Assembly: GCF_000758325.1 (NCBI RefSeq)
Contig: NZ_CP009459.1
Coordinates: 2,852,001-2,916,000, forward strand
Direction of reading: 5' to 3'
Length of the DNA stretch: 64,000 nucleotides
DNA from: Cedecea neteri
Lineage (GTDB): Bacteria; Pseudomonadota; Gammaproteobacteria; Enterobacterales; Enterobacteriaceae
Both the position numbers and the translations under genes were made by a program. Under the pieces are notes generated by a model. The model saw only the letters and a program-made list of their open reading frames with translations, made no database searches and was not told where the DNA came from. Positions 22,467 to 32,522 of the stretch are shown here, piece by piece (within the stretch, counting starts at the first letter, position 1; each line of letters starts with the position of its first letter).

Positions 22467-22486
22467 GACTGTCGATTCATCCAGTA
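22467..22486 (-). promoter_or_regulatory. LexA box 1 of ydjM
   Basis: Plus-strand GACTGTCGATTCATCCAGTA contains the CTG-N10-CAG core, 20 bases upstream of the ydjM start. It abuts a second box. Confidence 0.85.
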
Positions 22487-22504
22487 TAGGGTTTTTGTAC
22501 AGTA
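22485..22504 (-). promoter_or_regulatory. LexA box 2 of ydjM
   Basis: Minus-strand TACTGTACAAAAACCCTATA has a perfect left arm and a degenerate right arm (CTA for CAG). It shares two bases with box 1, giving a tandem operator like that reported for E. coli ydjM. Confidence 0.75.
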
Positions 22505-22568
22505 TTCGGAAGAGGTGACGGTGTAACATTTTGTCAGGAAGATGGGCGGCCTGAACCGCCCGACAGGT

Positions 22569-23237
22569 TTAGCCTTTCAGGCTTGTTTCGGTCAGTTGAA
22601 CCAGAGAAGGGAGTTTGACGTCTGCCAGGCACCAGCGCGGGTCCGCAACGTTCTCATCGGCAGGTACCACAATGGAGCGCATTCTGGCCGCTTTGGTGGC
22701 GATCATGCCGTTGACGGAGTCTTCGAGCGTCACGCAGGAGAGCGGATCGATCCCCAGCTTCGCGGCAGCATCCAGGTACACTTGCGGATGCGGTTTGCTG
22801 TAAGGCAAATGCTCGGCGGAGGCAATCGCGTCGAAATACTGGCGCAGGTCGAACATCTCAAGCACTTTTTCCAGCATGTGCAGCGGAGATGCGGAGGCCA
22901 GACCAACCTTCAGGCCCAGCGTTTTGCAAAGCTTCACCGCTTCAACAACGCCTGGCAGCAGAGGGCGCTGTTCTTCAACCAACGCAATAGCACGTTCGAT
23001 AACGCGCGCGGTCACTTCCTCGCGCGATGGTCCGGTCCACGGCTGGCGTGAATACCAAAGTTCGACCACCAGGTCGATGCGCAATCCCAGCGTGTCGGGC
23101 AGTTCGTGACGACGCGTAATATCGACGCCGATGCTCTCCAGCACGTCCAGCTCCGCACGATCCCAAAGCGGTTCGGAATCTATCAGCAGCCCATCCATAT
23201 CAAAAATTGCCGCGAGGATTTGGCGTGTTTCGGCCAT
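22569..23237 (-). CDS. hxpB: HAD-family hexitol phosphatase HxpB
   Basis: Cytosolic haloacid-dehalogenase phosphatase (YniC) with activity on 2-deoxyglucose-6-phosphate and hexitol phosphates in E. coli. The 222-residue protein has the motif I aspartates D13 and D15 in IFDMDGLLIDSEPLWDRA, motif II in GLASASPLHM, the lysine in YSKPHPQVYLDAA and motif IV acidic residues in CVTLEDSVNG. The promoter region is shared with divergent yniB. Confidence 0.94.
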   Translation of the reverse strand: MAETRQILAAIFDMDGLLIDSEPLWDRAELDVLESIGVDITRRHELPDTLGLRIDLVVELWYSRQPWTGPSREEVTARVIERAIALVEEQRPLLPGVVEAVKLCKTLGLKVGLASASPLHMLEKVLEMFDLRQYFDAIASAEHLPYSKPHPQVYLDAAAKLGIDPLSCVTLEDSVNGMIATKAARMRSIVVPADENVADPRWCLADVKLPSLVQLTETSLKG

Positions 23238-23405
23238 AAAACGACTCCTTTCTGTTCGTCAAAATAAAATGTTTGTGTATCTTTAGCCGGAAACGAAGCC
23301 CGAAGCTACCGCTTTTGCGAATTTAGCCCGCAAAGCTCAGGCGAAATAGCGCCACACAGGGTAGACTTTGTGCGTATAACGTTACGTCCTAATAAAGGGG
23401 AGTGC

Positions 23406-23942
23406 ATGACGTATCAACAAGCTGGACGCATTGCGATTTTAAAGCGCGTGGCGGGCTGGATTATTTTTATTCCGGCGCTGCTGTCGACGGTGATTTCCGT
23501 CCTGAAATTTATGTATCAGCACAGCGAAAAACAGCCGGGCATTGACGCCGTGATGATGGATTTCGCCCACGTGATGATTGAGATGATGCGGTTCAATACG
23601 CCGTTCCTGAATCTCTTCTGGTACAACTCGCCGCTGCCGGATTTTAACGGCCAGGTGAACGTTTTCTTCTGGGTGATATTTGCGCTGATTTTCATCGGTC
23701 TGGCGCTGCAGGACTCCGGGGCCCGCATGAGCCGCCAGGCAAAATTCCTGCGCGAGGGCGTGCAGGATCAGCTGATTCTTGAACAGGCGAAAGGGCCGGA
23801 TGGACTCAGCAAAGCGCAGCTAGATGCGAAAGTGGTTGTGCCGCATCACACGATCTTACTGCAGATTTTCCCGCTTTATGTCCTGCCGGTGATTGTCATC
23901 GTGGTGGGCTATTTCTTCTTCAAGCTGCTCGGCTTTTTATAA
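23406..23942 (+). CDS. yniB: YniB inner-membrane protein
   Basis: Uncharacterised 178-residue membrane protein matching E. coli YniB in length and in MTYQQAGRIAILKRVAGW, NTPFLNLFWYNSPLP, GLALQDSGARMSRQAKFLRE and VVVPHHTILLQIF. Helices are predicted at about residues 15-35, 85-105 and 150-175. The start at 23406 follows AAGGGGAG; the longer frame from 23370 lacks a counterpart. It lies between divergent hxpB and convergent yniA. Function is unknown. Confidence 0.9.
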   Translation: MTYQQAGRIAILKRVAGWIIFIPALLSTVISVLKFMYQHSEKQPGIDAVMMDFAHVMIEMMRFNTPFLNLFWYNSPLPDFNGQVNVFFWVIFALIFIGLALQDSGARMSRQAKFLREGVQDQLILEQAKGPDGLSKAQLDAKVVVPHHTILLQIFPLYVLPVIVIVVGYFFFKLLGFL

Positions 23943-23978
23943 AATAACGGGCCACGCTGTTCTGGCGCGGCCTGCTTT

Positions 23979-24839
23979 TTACGCCGCTAACACTTTCTCC
24001 AGCGCTTTTTGCGCCGTCACGAGGTGCTGCCCGCCGAACAGAATCGCCCGGTTAAGCAGGGTATAAAGTTGGTAAATAGGCTGGCGGTCGAGGAAGCCTG
24101 CCGGAAGAGGAGAGACGGACTGATACCCGTCGTAAATTTGCGGCGGCTGGTCGTTGTGCAGCGGCAGCATGGCCAGGTCGCATTCCCTGTCCCCCCAGTA
24201 GCAGGCGGGATCGTAAATAAAAGGCCCGTCAGGCCCGAGGGCGCAGTTGCCTGACCAGAGATCGCCATGCAGCAGGGAAGGCTGAGGTTGATGCGAGGCC
24301 AGCGTCTGCTGGACAAAATCAACGATCAAATCAATATCGCCATAGTCGATGCCCTTTTCCGCCGCCATTTCCAGCTGCCAGCCAATGCGCTGCTCGGCAA
24401 AGAAAGTCGACCAGCGTCGCTGCCAGGCATTGGGTTGTGGGGTGGTGGAGAGATCGTTGTCGAAGTCGAGACCGAACTGCGGCTGGTCGCTCCATTGATG
24501 AAGCCGGGCCAACTGCTGACCGAGGAGAAACGCGTTATGGGCATCGAGGGGTTTAGAAGGCAGATATTCCAGCAGCAAGAAGCTGTAATCTCTGTCGCTG
24601 CCGAGCGCCCAGACCCTGGGGACTCTGACGGTTTTACTGCGCGACAGGAGCTCTAGCTGGTCGGCTTCTGCCGTGAAGATAGGCAGCATTTCACGCTCGT
24701 CGCACTTGACGAAGATCTCGTGGCCCGCATAACGAATATGCCATGCCGCGTGAATTTCGCCGCCGGGTAGCTCAGTGCGCTGTTCAATCTCTGCTTCGCC
24801 CAACTGCTCGCTTAACAAATGACGGATGGCTTGCCACAT
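23979..24839 (-). CDS. yniA: Fructosamine-kinase-family protein YniA
   Basis: Cytosolic aminoglycoside/fructosamine-kinase-fold protein, 286 residues, matching E. coli YniA throughout. Kinase motifs include the ATP-binding lysine in EIFVKCDE, the catalytic loop LLHGDLWSGNC and the metal-binding aspartate in FIYDPACYWGDRECDLAM. Its family phosphorylates ribulosamines or fructosamines on glycated proteins as part of deglycation. The start MWQAI at 24839 agrees with E. coli; an in-frame start at 24875 lacks support. Upstream on the same strand are ydiZ and pfkB, as in E. coli. Confidence 0.94.
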   Translation of the reverse strand: MWQAIRHLLSEQLGEAEIEQRTELPGGEIHAAWHIRYAGHEIFVKCDEREMLPIFTAEADQLELLSRSKTVRVPRVWALGSDRDYSFLLLEYLPSKPLDAHNAFLLGQQLARLHQWSDQPQFGLDFDNDLSTTPQPNAWQRRWSTFFAEQRIGWQLEMAAEKGIDYGDIDLIVDFVQQTLASHQPQPSLLHGDLWSGNCALGPDGPFIYDPACYWGDRECDLAMLPLHNDQPPQIYDGYQSVSPLPAGFLDRQPIYQLYTLLNRAILFGGQHLVTAQKALEKVLAA

Positions 24840-24937
24840 GACTTTTCTCCCCAGGTTTGCTGGTAGACACTGCAATCAATAGCTTATCGCCGTTTGCCGG
24901 GCAAAAACACGCGCTGACGCACAACCCCGGCCAGTAC

Positions 24938-25219
24938 TTACTTTTGTTTCTGCCAGGTTTCCCAGCGGGTAACGACGACGTCAGGCTCCGTGCCAAGCGC
25001 TACGCTTCCCAGCCCTCTGGCCAGCGCTTCAACTTCTTGTTCATCAAGCGGACTGATTAGCCCGAAGCTGCCCGGGCCAAGTTCGTGAATTTTGCCTTGA
25101 TCATCGATGAGCGTGAGGGTGAAGCCGCCGCGGGTGAGCTGGTTGTTCAGCTCGTTGATGTCGGCCAGGCTTTGTTCCTCAAATTGCACCGTGATCACAT
25201 AGCGTTCAACATCGCTCAT
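24938..25219 (-). CDS. ydiZ: YdiZ small protein, GhoS-like fold
   Basis: A 93-residue protein located between pfkB and yniA exactly as E. coli ydiZ. The pattern (YVITVQFEEQSLADINELNN, a DDQG turn, then a run ending FGLISPLDEQEVEALARG) resembles the small ferredoxin-like antitoxin endoribonuclease GhoS. That relation is my inference from the pattern and not a demonstrated function. The ATG at 25219 is preferred to a GTG six bases upstream. No toxin-like partner gene is next to it. Confidence 0.8.
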   Translation of the reverse strand: MSDVERYVITVQFEEQSLADINELNNQLTRGGFTLTLIDDQGKIHELGPGSFGLISPLDEQEVEALARGLGSVALGTEPDVVVTRWETWQKQK

Positions 25220-25318
25220 AGTCACCCCGTTGTTATCCTGAAGGTTTTAGCATAGTTCATGCTGCCGGAATGGCGATATTCTCGCCCTGTGGCAGCCAGT
25301 TTATTCTGCAACGAAACG

Positions 25319-26248
25319 TTAGCCTCGTAGCCAGGCGTAGATTTTCTGCGTATTTTCCAGCGAGCAGAGGCGGGTACCTTTGTTCAGCGTTGCGGCACTG
25401 CCGGCAGCCACGCCATAGCGAACGATATCCAGCAGAGGCGCGTTTTCCGCAAGCTTGAGCGTCATGGCGCCAACCATGCTGTCTCCGGCGCCGACGGTAC
25501 TTTGGCTTTTGACCGGCGGCGGCACAACGTGCACGCATTCGTGTGCATCCACCGCCAGGGCTCCCTGTGCTCCCAGAGAAACCACTACGCGTTTTGCCTG
25601 GCCGCTGTCGACAAGGTGCTGCGCAGCAGCACGCACATCGTCAGGTTGGGTGAGTTCACGCTGAACTAAAGCACTCAGCTCTTTTTGGTTTGGTTTCACC
25701 AGTTCGATGTTGCCTAACGCGAGTGTGGCTTTCAGCGCCTCTCCCGAGCTGTCCACAATGCAGCGTATGCCTTTCTCCTGAGCCATTTTTACCAGGCGGC
25801 AGAGCTTTTTGAGATCAACGCCCGGCGGCAGGCTACCGCTGATCGCCAGAATATCGCCGGAATGAAGGGCGAGGGATTTTTGCTCCAGTTGCAGGAATTC
25901 ATCATCCGTCAGGGCGGCTCCAGGCATCACGAATCGATATTGTTCGCCGGTAGATTCGGTATGAACGTGCAGGTTTTGACGGGTCCAGTCTTTCGCTCCC
26001 ACAGTGTCCACGGTGACATGCTCTTCAAGCAACAGGTCACGAAGGTGCTGGCCAGTCGCGCCGCCAACCGGAAATATCGCCGTGGCGTGTCCTCCCAAAT
26101 GCACAATGGCACGGGCAACATTTATGCCGCCGCCGCCGGGTTCAAAGATGGGCGAGGTGCAGCGAAGTTTCCCTTCAGGATAGATTTGCGCCGTGACGGT
26201 GGCACTGTCGAGCGAAGGGGCGAGGGTGAGTGTAAAAATAGCGGTCAT
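25319..26248 (-). CDS. pfkB: 6-phosphofructokinase II
   Basis: Minor ATP-dependent 6-phosphofructokinase of the PfkB/ribokinase family, cytosolic glycolysis. The 309 residues equal the E. coli length. The glycine motif FEPGGGGINVARAI, the substrate lysine loop PNQKELSALV and the catalytic base motif STVGAGDSMVGAMTLKLA are present. The start MTAIFTLTLAPSLD at 26248 has a strong GGAGGAG ribosome-binding site; in-frame codons further upstream lack one. Divergent from ydiY across 291 bases. Confidence 0.97.
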   Translation of the reverse strand: MTAIFTLTLAPSLDSATVTAQIYPEGKLRCTSPIFEPGGGGINVARAIVHLGGHATAIFPVGGATGQHLRDLLLEEHVTVDTVGAKDWTRQNLHVHTESTGEQYRFVMPGAALTDDEFLQLEQKSLALHSGDILAISGSLPPGVDLKKLCRLVKMAQEKGIRCIVDSSGEALKATLALGNIELVKPNQKELSALVQRELTQPDDVRAAAQHLVDSGQAKRVVVSLGAQGALAVDAHECVHVVPPPVKSQSTVGAGDSMVGAMTLKLAENAPLLDIVRYGVAAGSAATLNKGTRLCSLENTQKIYAWLRG

Positions 26249-26539
26249 GTCTCCTCCTTTTTTAGCCATTGTCCTAAAGCGTAGCACCGAAGCGGGAAGT
26301 GAAATGTTAATTAAAATCATGATTTATCGAATGATTATCCAAAAACCATAACCTTCGTATCCTTATGAAAATAAAGATATTTTAAGAGCTCTCTTATACA
26401 AAAAATGAAACAAGAATCCATTGCTATGTTATTGCGGAGTTTTTATAATTTGTAACCTTTCCGGGGCGGCTTCGATTTGATCCCGAGGAAAGATTCCGGA
26501 ACCTTAATGGTTTCTTTTTTGTGTTGTACGGATTAATAA

Positions 26540-27298
26540 ATGAAGCTTTTAAAGACAGTGCCGGTTGCACTTTTACTCACCGGTGGAGCGTTCTTTAGCC
26601 ACTTCGCAGTGGCAGATGACTCAGTATTTACTGTCATGGATGACCCGACTACCGCGAAGAAACCCTTCGAAGGTAATCTGAATGCAGGCTATCTTGCGCA
26701 GGCAGGCAATACCAAAAGTTCCAACTTGACTGCTAACACCAATATGACCTGGTACAACACGGCTACCGCCTGGTCAATTTGGGGTACCGCCAGCAACACC
26801 TCTTCCAACGATGTGCGCTCTTCTGAGAAATACTCAGCGGGTGGGCGTGGTCGTTACAACATGACTGACTATGACTATATCTTTGGTCAGGCAAGCTGGT
26901 TGACTGACCGCTACAACGGCTACCATGCGCGCGATGTTTTCACCGCGGGTTATGGTCGCCAGTTGCTGAACGGCCCGGTTCACAGTCTGCGTGTGGAATT
27001 CGGTCCAGGTGTACGTTACGACGAATTTACCGATGGTAACAACGAGACTCAGGCGCTGGGCTATGCGTCTGCGACTTACAACTGGCAGCTGACCGACAAC
27101 GCTAAGTTTATTCAGGGCGTGTCCGTGCTGGGCAGTGACGACACCACGGTGAACTCCGAAACGGCGCTGGATGTGGCCATCAGCGAGCACTTTGGCCTGA
27201 AAGTAGGCTATAACGTGACCTGGAACTCCGATCCGCCGTCTACTGCACCAAACCATACCGACAGACGTACGCAAATTACGCTCGGGTATAAGATGTAA
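26540..27298 (+). CDS. ydiY: YdiY outer-membrane DUF481 protein
   Basis: A 252-residue predicted outer-membrane beta-barrel of the DUF481 family, known as acid-inducible YdiY in E. coli. It has a signal peptide (MKLLKTVPVALLLTGGAFFS, cleaved after AVA), then the family repeat of amphipathic strands (GNLNAGYLAQAGNTKSSNL, WSIWGTASNTSS) and ends in the aromatic/methionine terminal strand ITLGYKM. Its 5' leader is AT-rich with an AACC/GGTT stem and a T6 run at 26508-26520, whose role is unclear. It ends at a strong terminator. Confidence 0.92.
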   Translation: MKLLKTVPVALLLTGGAFFSHFAVADDSVFTVMDDPTTAKKPFEGNLNAGYLAQAGNTKSSNLTANTNMTWYNTATAWSIWGTASNTSSNDVRSSEKYSAGGRGRYNMTDYDYIFGQASWLTDRYNGYHARDVFTAGYGRQLLNGPVHSLRVEFGPGVRYDEFTDGNNETQALGYASATYNWQLTDNAKFIQGVSVLGSDDTTVNSETALDVAISEHFGLKVGYNVTWNSDPPSTAPNHTDRRTQITLGYKM

Positions 27299-27305
27299 GA
27301 TTAAG

Positions 27306-27335
27306 AAGCCGGATACTATCCGGCTTTGTTTTTTC
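27306..27335 (+). terminator. Terminator after ydiY
   Basis: Perfect 10-base inverted repeat AAGCCGGATA / TATCCGGCTT with a one-base centre, then TTGTTTTTT. Confidence 0.9.
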
Positions 27336-27422
27336 CTCGTATATCCGTTCTTCGTTTTTTCCTATCTTTTTGAGAACCAAAACCGCCTGGCAAACTGCAT
27401 CGTGCCCTGAGAATAATCGTGC

Positions 27423-27677
27423 ATGACTATCTATCGCGTACGAGTAGGGTTTCATAACCCTTCAGCCCTGACCTTCAGGCAGCTTGATGAAATTCTGGAG
27501 CCGCAGCGATTCTGGCGCACTGAGTCCGGCGGCGGGACTTTTCGCTATTTTATGGAATACGAATATGAGTCGGAACTCAGGGATCTTTGTGCGGTTTGCG
27601 AACTGGCATACACCCAGGCCTGTAAGGTAAAAAAATGCCCGCTGGTGCTGGTGGAAGAGAAAAGCAAAGCGGCATAA
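27423..27677 (+). CDS. Small cysteine-containing hypothetical protein
   Basis: An 84-residue protein that I do not recognise. It has no signal peptide or membrane helix. The C-terminal third holds four cysteines, C56 and C59 (LCAVCE) and C67 and C72 (ACKVKKCP), spaced as a possible metal or redox site. It begins MTIYRVRVGFHNPSALTF. It lies between the ydiY terminator and thrS, in a spot where E. coli has variable remnants. A weak GAG-containing sequence precedes the ATG. Coding is likely from length and codon use but not proven. Confidence 0.6.
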   Translation: MTIYRVRVGFHNPSALTFRQLDEILEPQRFWRTESGGGTFRYFMEYEYESELRDLCAVCELAYTQACKVKKCPLVLVEEKSKAA

Positions 27678-27726
27678 CACGCCTTGAAAAGGGCAGATGG
27701 TAGCCTTATTTATCAAGCCTGTTCCT

Positions 27727-27765
27727 GGTAACAAGGGATGTATTCCCCTTTACGTTAGTGTTACC
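27727..27765 (+). promoter_or_regulatory. Structured thrS leader element
   Basis: GGTAACA (27727-27733) and TGTTACC (27759-27765) form a stem enclosing an inner pairing between GGG and CCC, in the 258-base leader upstream of thrS. E. coli thrS represses its own translation by binding tRNA-Thr-like stem-loops in this leader. The match to those particular domains is inferred from position only. Confidence 0.4.
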
Positions 27766-27935
27766 ATCTACAGCTCAGGTGAGATGGCAGCGATGCCATT
27801 TTTCATTTGTACACCAGACTGCGTACCAATTCGGCGATTGTTGGTCAAATGGTTACGCAACGAGTTGTTCTAAATCCAATTTCTCTACTGTATGTGATCT
27901 TTCGTGCGGGTCACCACTGCAGATAAGGACTTAAC

Positions 27936-29864
27936 ATGCCTGTTATTACTCTTCCTGATGGCAGCCAACGCCATTACGACAAACCCGTTAGCCCAATGGA
28001 CGTTGCGCTGGACATCGGTCCAGGTCTTGCCAAAGCGTGTATTGCTGGCCGCGTAAACGGTGAACTGGTTGATGCTTCCGATATTATCGAAAACGATGCG
28101 AAGCTCGCCATTATCACTGCTAAAGACGAAGCGGGTCTGGAAATTCTTCGCCACTCTTGCGCTCACCTGCTGGGTCATGCCATCAAGCAGCTTTGGCCGC
28201 ACACCAAAATGGCGATCGGCCCGGTTATCGACAACGGTTTCTACTACGACGTTGATCTGGACCACACCCTGACGCAGGAAGATCTTGAGCTGCTCGAGAA
28301 GCGTATGCACGAGCTCGCTGAGAAAGATTACGACGTTATCAAGAAGAAGGTGAGCTGGCAGGAAGCGCGTGAGACTTTCGTCAATCGCGGTGAGAACTAT
28401 AAAGTTGCCATTCTTGATGAAAACATCAGCCATGATGACAAACCAGGTTTGTATCATCATGAAGAATACGTGGATATGTGCCGCGGGCCTCATGTGCCAA
28501 ACATGCGTTTCTGCCATCACTTCAAGCTGCAGAAAACCTCCGGTGCATACTGGCGCGGTGACAGCAACAACAAGATGCTGCAGCGTATCTACGGCACCGC
28601 CTGGGCGGACAAAAAGCAGCTGAATGCTTATCTGCAGCGTCTGGAAGAAGCGTCCAAGCGCGATCACCGTAAAATCGGCAAGCAGCTTGACCTGTACCAT
28701 ATGCAGGAAGAAGCGCCGGGCATGGTGTTCTGGCATAACGACGGCTGGACGATTTTCCGCGAGCTGGAAGTGTTCGTTCGTTCCAAGCTGAAAGAGTACC
28801 AGTACCAGGAAGTGAAAGGTCCGTTCATGATGGATCGCGTCCTGTGGGAAAAAACTGGCCACTGGGACAACTATAAAGACGCGATGTTCACCACCTCTTC
28901 CGAGAACCGTGAATACTGCATCAAACCGATGAACTGCCCGGGCCACGTGCAGATCTTCAACCAGGGACTGAAGTCCTACCGCGACCTGCCGCTGCGTATG
29001 GCGGAATTTGGTAGCTGCCACCGCAATGAGCCTTCGGGCGCGCTGCACGGCCTGATGCGCGTGCGCGGCTTTACTCAGGACGATGCCCACATCTTCTGTA
29101 CTGAAGAGCAGGTTCGCGATGAAGTAAACAGCTGTATCCGTATGGTATACGACATGTACAGCACCTTCGGTTTCGAGAAAATCGTGGTGAAACTGTCTAC
29201 CCGTCCTGAAAAACGCATCGGCAGTGACGAAATGTGGGATCGCGCGGAAGCGGATCTGGCCGTTGCGCTGCAGGAAAACAATATCCCGTTTGACTATCAG
29301 CCGGGTGAGGGTGCATTCTACGGCCCGAAAATTGAGTTCACGCTGTATGACTGCCTGGATCGTGCATGGCAGTGCGGTACCGTTCAGCTTGACTTCTCCC
29401 TGCCAACCCGCTTGAACGCCTCCTATATTGGCGAAAATAACGAGCGTTTGGTGCCGGTAATGATTCACCGCGCCATTTTAGGTTCAATGGAACGCTTTAT
29501 CGGTATTCTGACCGAAGAGTTTGCTGGTTTCTTCCCAACCTGGCTTGCTCCAGTGCAGGCGGTGGTAATGAATATCACCGACGGCCAGGCAGAATACGTT
29601 AACGAATTGACTCGTAAACTCCAAAATGCGGGCATTCGCGTAAAAGCAGACTTGAGAAATGAGAAGATAGGCTTTAAAATCCGTGAACACACGTTACGTC
29701 GTGTCCCTTATATGCTGGTTTGTGGCGATAAAGAGGTCGAAGCAGGCAAAGTTGCCGTTCGTACCCGCCGCGGCAAAGACCTGGGAAGCATGGACGTCAA
29801 CGAATTGATTGAAAAGCTGCAGCAAGAAATTCGCAGCCGCAATCTTCATCAACTGGAGGAATAA
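27936..29864 (+). CDS. thrS: Threonyl-tRNA synthetase
   Basis: Class II synthetase charging tRNA-Thr and repressing its own mRNA in E. coli. The 642 residues equal the E. coli length. Domains in order: TGS (about 1-61), editing domain (about 62-224) with the [16 protein letters not shown] histidines and the cysteine of NMRFCHHF, catalytic core with the zinc cysteine C334 in [12 protein letters not shown] and histidines in the [17 protein letters not shown] and [14 protein letters not shown] motifs, and a C-terminal anticodon-binding domain. It is followed four bases later by infC. Long open frames on the opposite strand through this gene are shadows. Confidence 0.98.
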   Translation: MPVITLPDGSQRHYDKPVSPMDVALDIGPGLAKACIAGRVNGELVDASDIIENDAKLAIITAKDEAGLEILRHSCAHLLGHAIKQLWPHTKMAIGPVIDNGFYYDVDLDHTLTQEDLELLEKRMHELAEKDYDVIKKKVSWQEARETFVNRGENYKVAILDENISHDDKPGLYHHEEYVDMCRGPHVPNMRFCHHFKLQKTSGAYWRGDSNNKMLQRIYGTAWADKKQLNAYLQRLEEASKRDHRKIGKQLDLYHMQEEAPGMVFWHNDGWTIFRELEVFVRSKLKEYQYQEVKGPFMMDRVLWEKTGHWDNYKDAMFTTSSENREYCIKPMNCPGHVQIFNQGLKSYRDLPLRMAEFGSCHRNEPSGALHGLMRVRGFTQDDAHIFCTEEQVRDEVNSCIRMVYDMYSTFGFEKIVVKLSTRPEKRIGSDEMWDRAEADLAVALQENNIPFDYQPGEGAFYGPKIEFTLYDCLDRAWQCGTVQLDFSLPTRLNASYIGENNERLVPVMIHRAILGSMERFIGILTEEFAGFFPTWLAPVQAVVMNITDGQAEYVNELTRKLQNAGIRVKADLRNEKIGFKIREHTLRRVPYMLVCGDKEVEAGKVAVRTRRGKDLGSMDVNELIEKLQQEIRSRNLHQLEE

Positions 29865-30410
<546 letters not shown>

Positions 30411-30427
30411 GGCCATCAAGTAACAGA

Positions 30428-30455
30428 CCGCGGGGCTTCGGCCTCGCGGGTTTTG
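30428..30455 (+). terminator. Hairpin between infC and rpmI
   Basis: CCGCGGGGC - TTCG - GCCTCGCGG stem with a tetraloop and four T residues. It may act as a partial terminator or processing site between infC and rpmI. Confidence 0.6.
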
Positions 30456-30480
30456 TTCGCCTACTGGTTCGTTTTATTAA

Positions 30481-30699
<219 letters not shown>

Positions 30700-30740
30700 G
30701 TAAACTTTTTTTAATTAATTCAGAATAGAAACAGGAGAGC

Positions 30741-31100
<360 letters not shown>

Positions 31101-31108
31101 GCCAGTTT

Positions 31109-31137
31109 TAAGAGGGAGCTTGCTCCCTCTTTTAATT
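31109..31137 (+). terminator. Terminator after rplT
   Basis: AAGAGGGAGC - TT - GCTCCCTCTT stem followed by TTAATTT. Confidence 0.9.
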
Positions 31138-31144
31138 TATCCCC

Positions 31145-31255
31145 GTCATACTTCAATCTGTAGCTGCGTTAACTGCACTCGCTGACCCCAGTCACTTACT
31201 TAAGTAAGCTCCCGGGGATAACCGAGCTTGTCGCCTTACTACAAATCGAATTATT
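31145..31255. repeat. ERIC element
   Basis: Contains GCTGACCCCAGTCACTTACT, the complement of the ERIC2 core (one change), and TAAGTAAGCTCCCGGGGATA, close to the ERIC1R core. The ends pair imperfectly (ATACTTCAATCTGTAG with the complement of CTACAAATCGAATTAT), as expected for the long palindromic ERIC/IRU structure. It sits between the rplT terminator and the pheM promoter, so transcription of either unit is not interrupted. Confidence 0.92.
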
Positions 31256-31277
31256 AGGGCATAACACAATCAAATTA

Positions 31278-31306
31278 TTGACTTTCAACGCCGTAGCTCG
31301 TTCAAT
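31278..31306 (+). promoter_or_regulatory. Promoter of pheMST-ihfA
   Basis: TTGACT (31278-31283) and TTCAAT (31301-31306) with a 17-base spacer, about 40 bases before pheM. The position matches the E. coli pheST promoter. Confidence 0.7.
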
Positions 31307-31345
31307 AGCCAAAGCGAAATTTGTCAAAACAAGGTAACTGCAAGC

Positions 31346-32508
<1,163 letters not shown>

Positions 32509-32522
32509 AGGCGGGATATCCA

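Noticed and set aside
27885-29468. A 527-codon open frame on the minus strand through thrS
   Set aside because: It lies wholly antisense to a complete threonyl-tRNA synthetase gene and its product looks like no known protein; it is a consequence of thrS codon composition.
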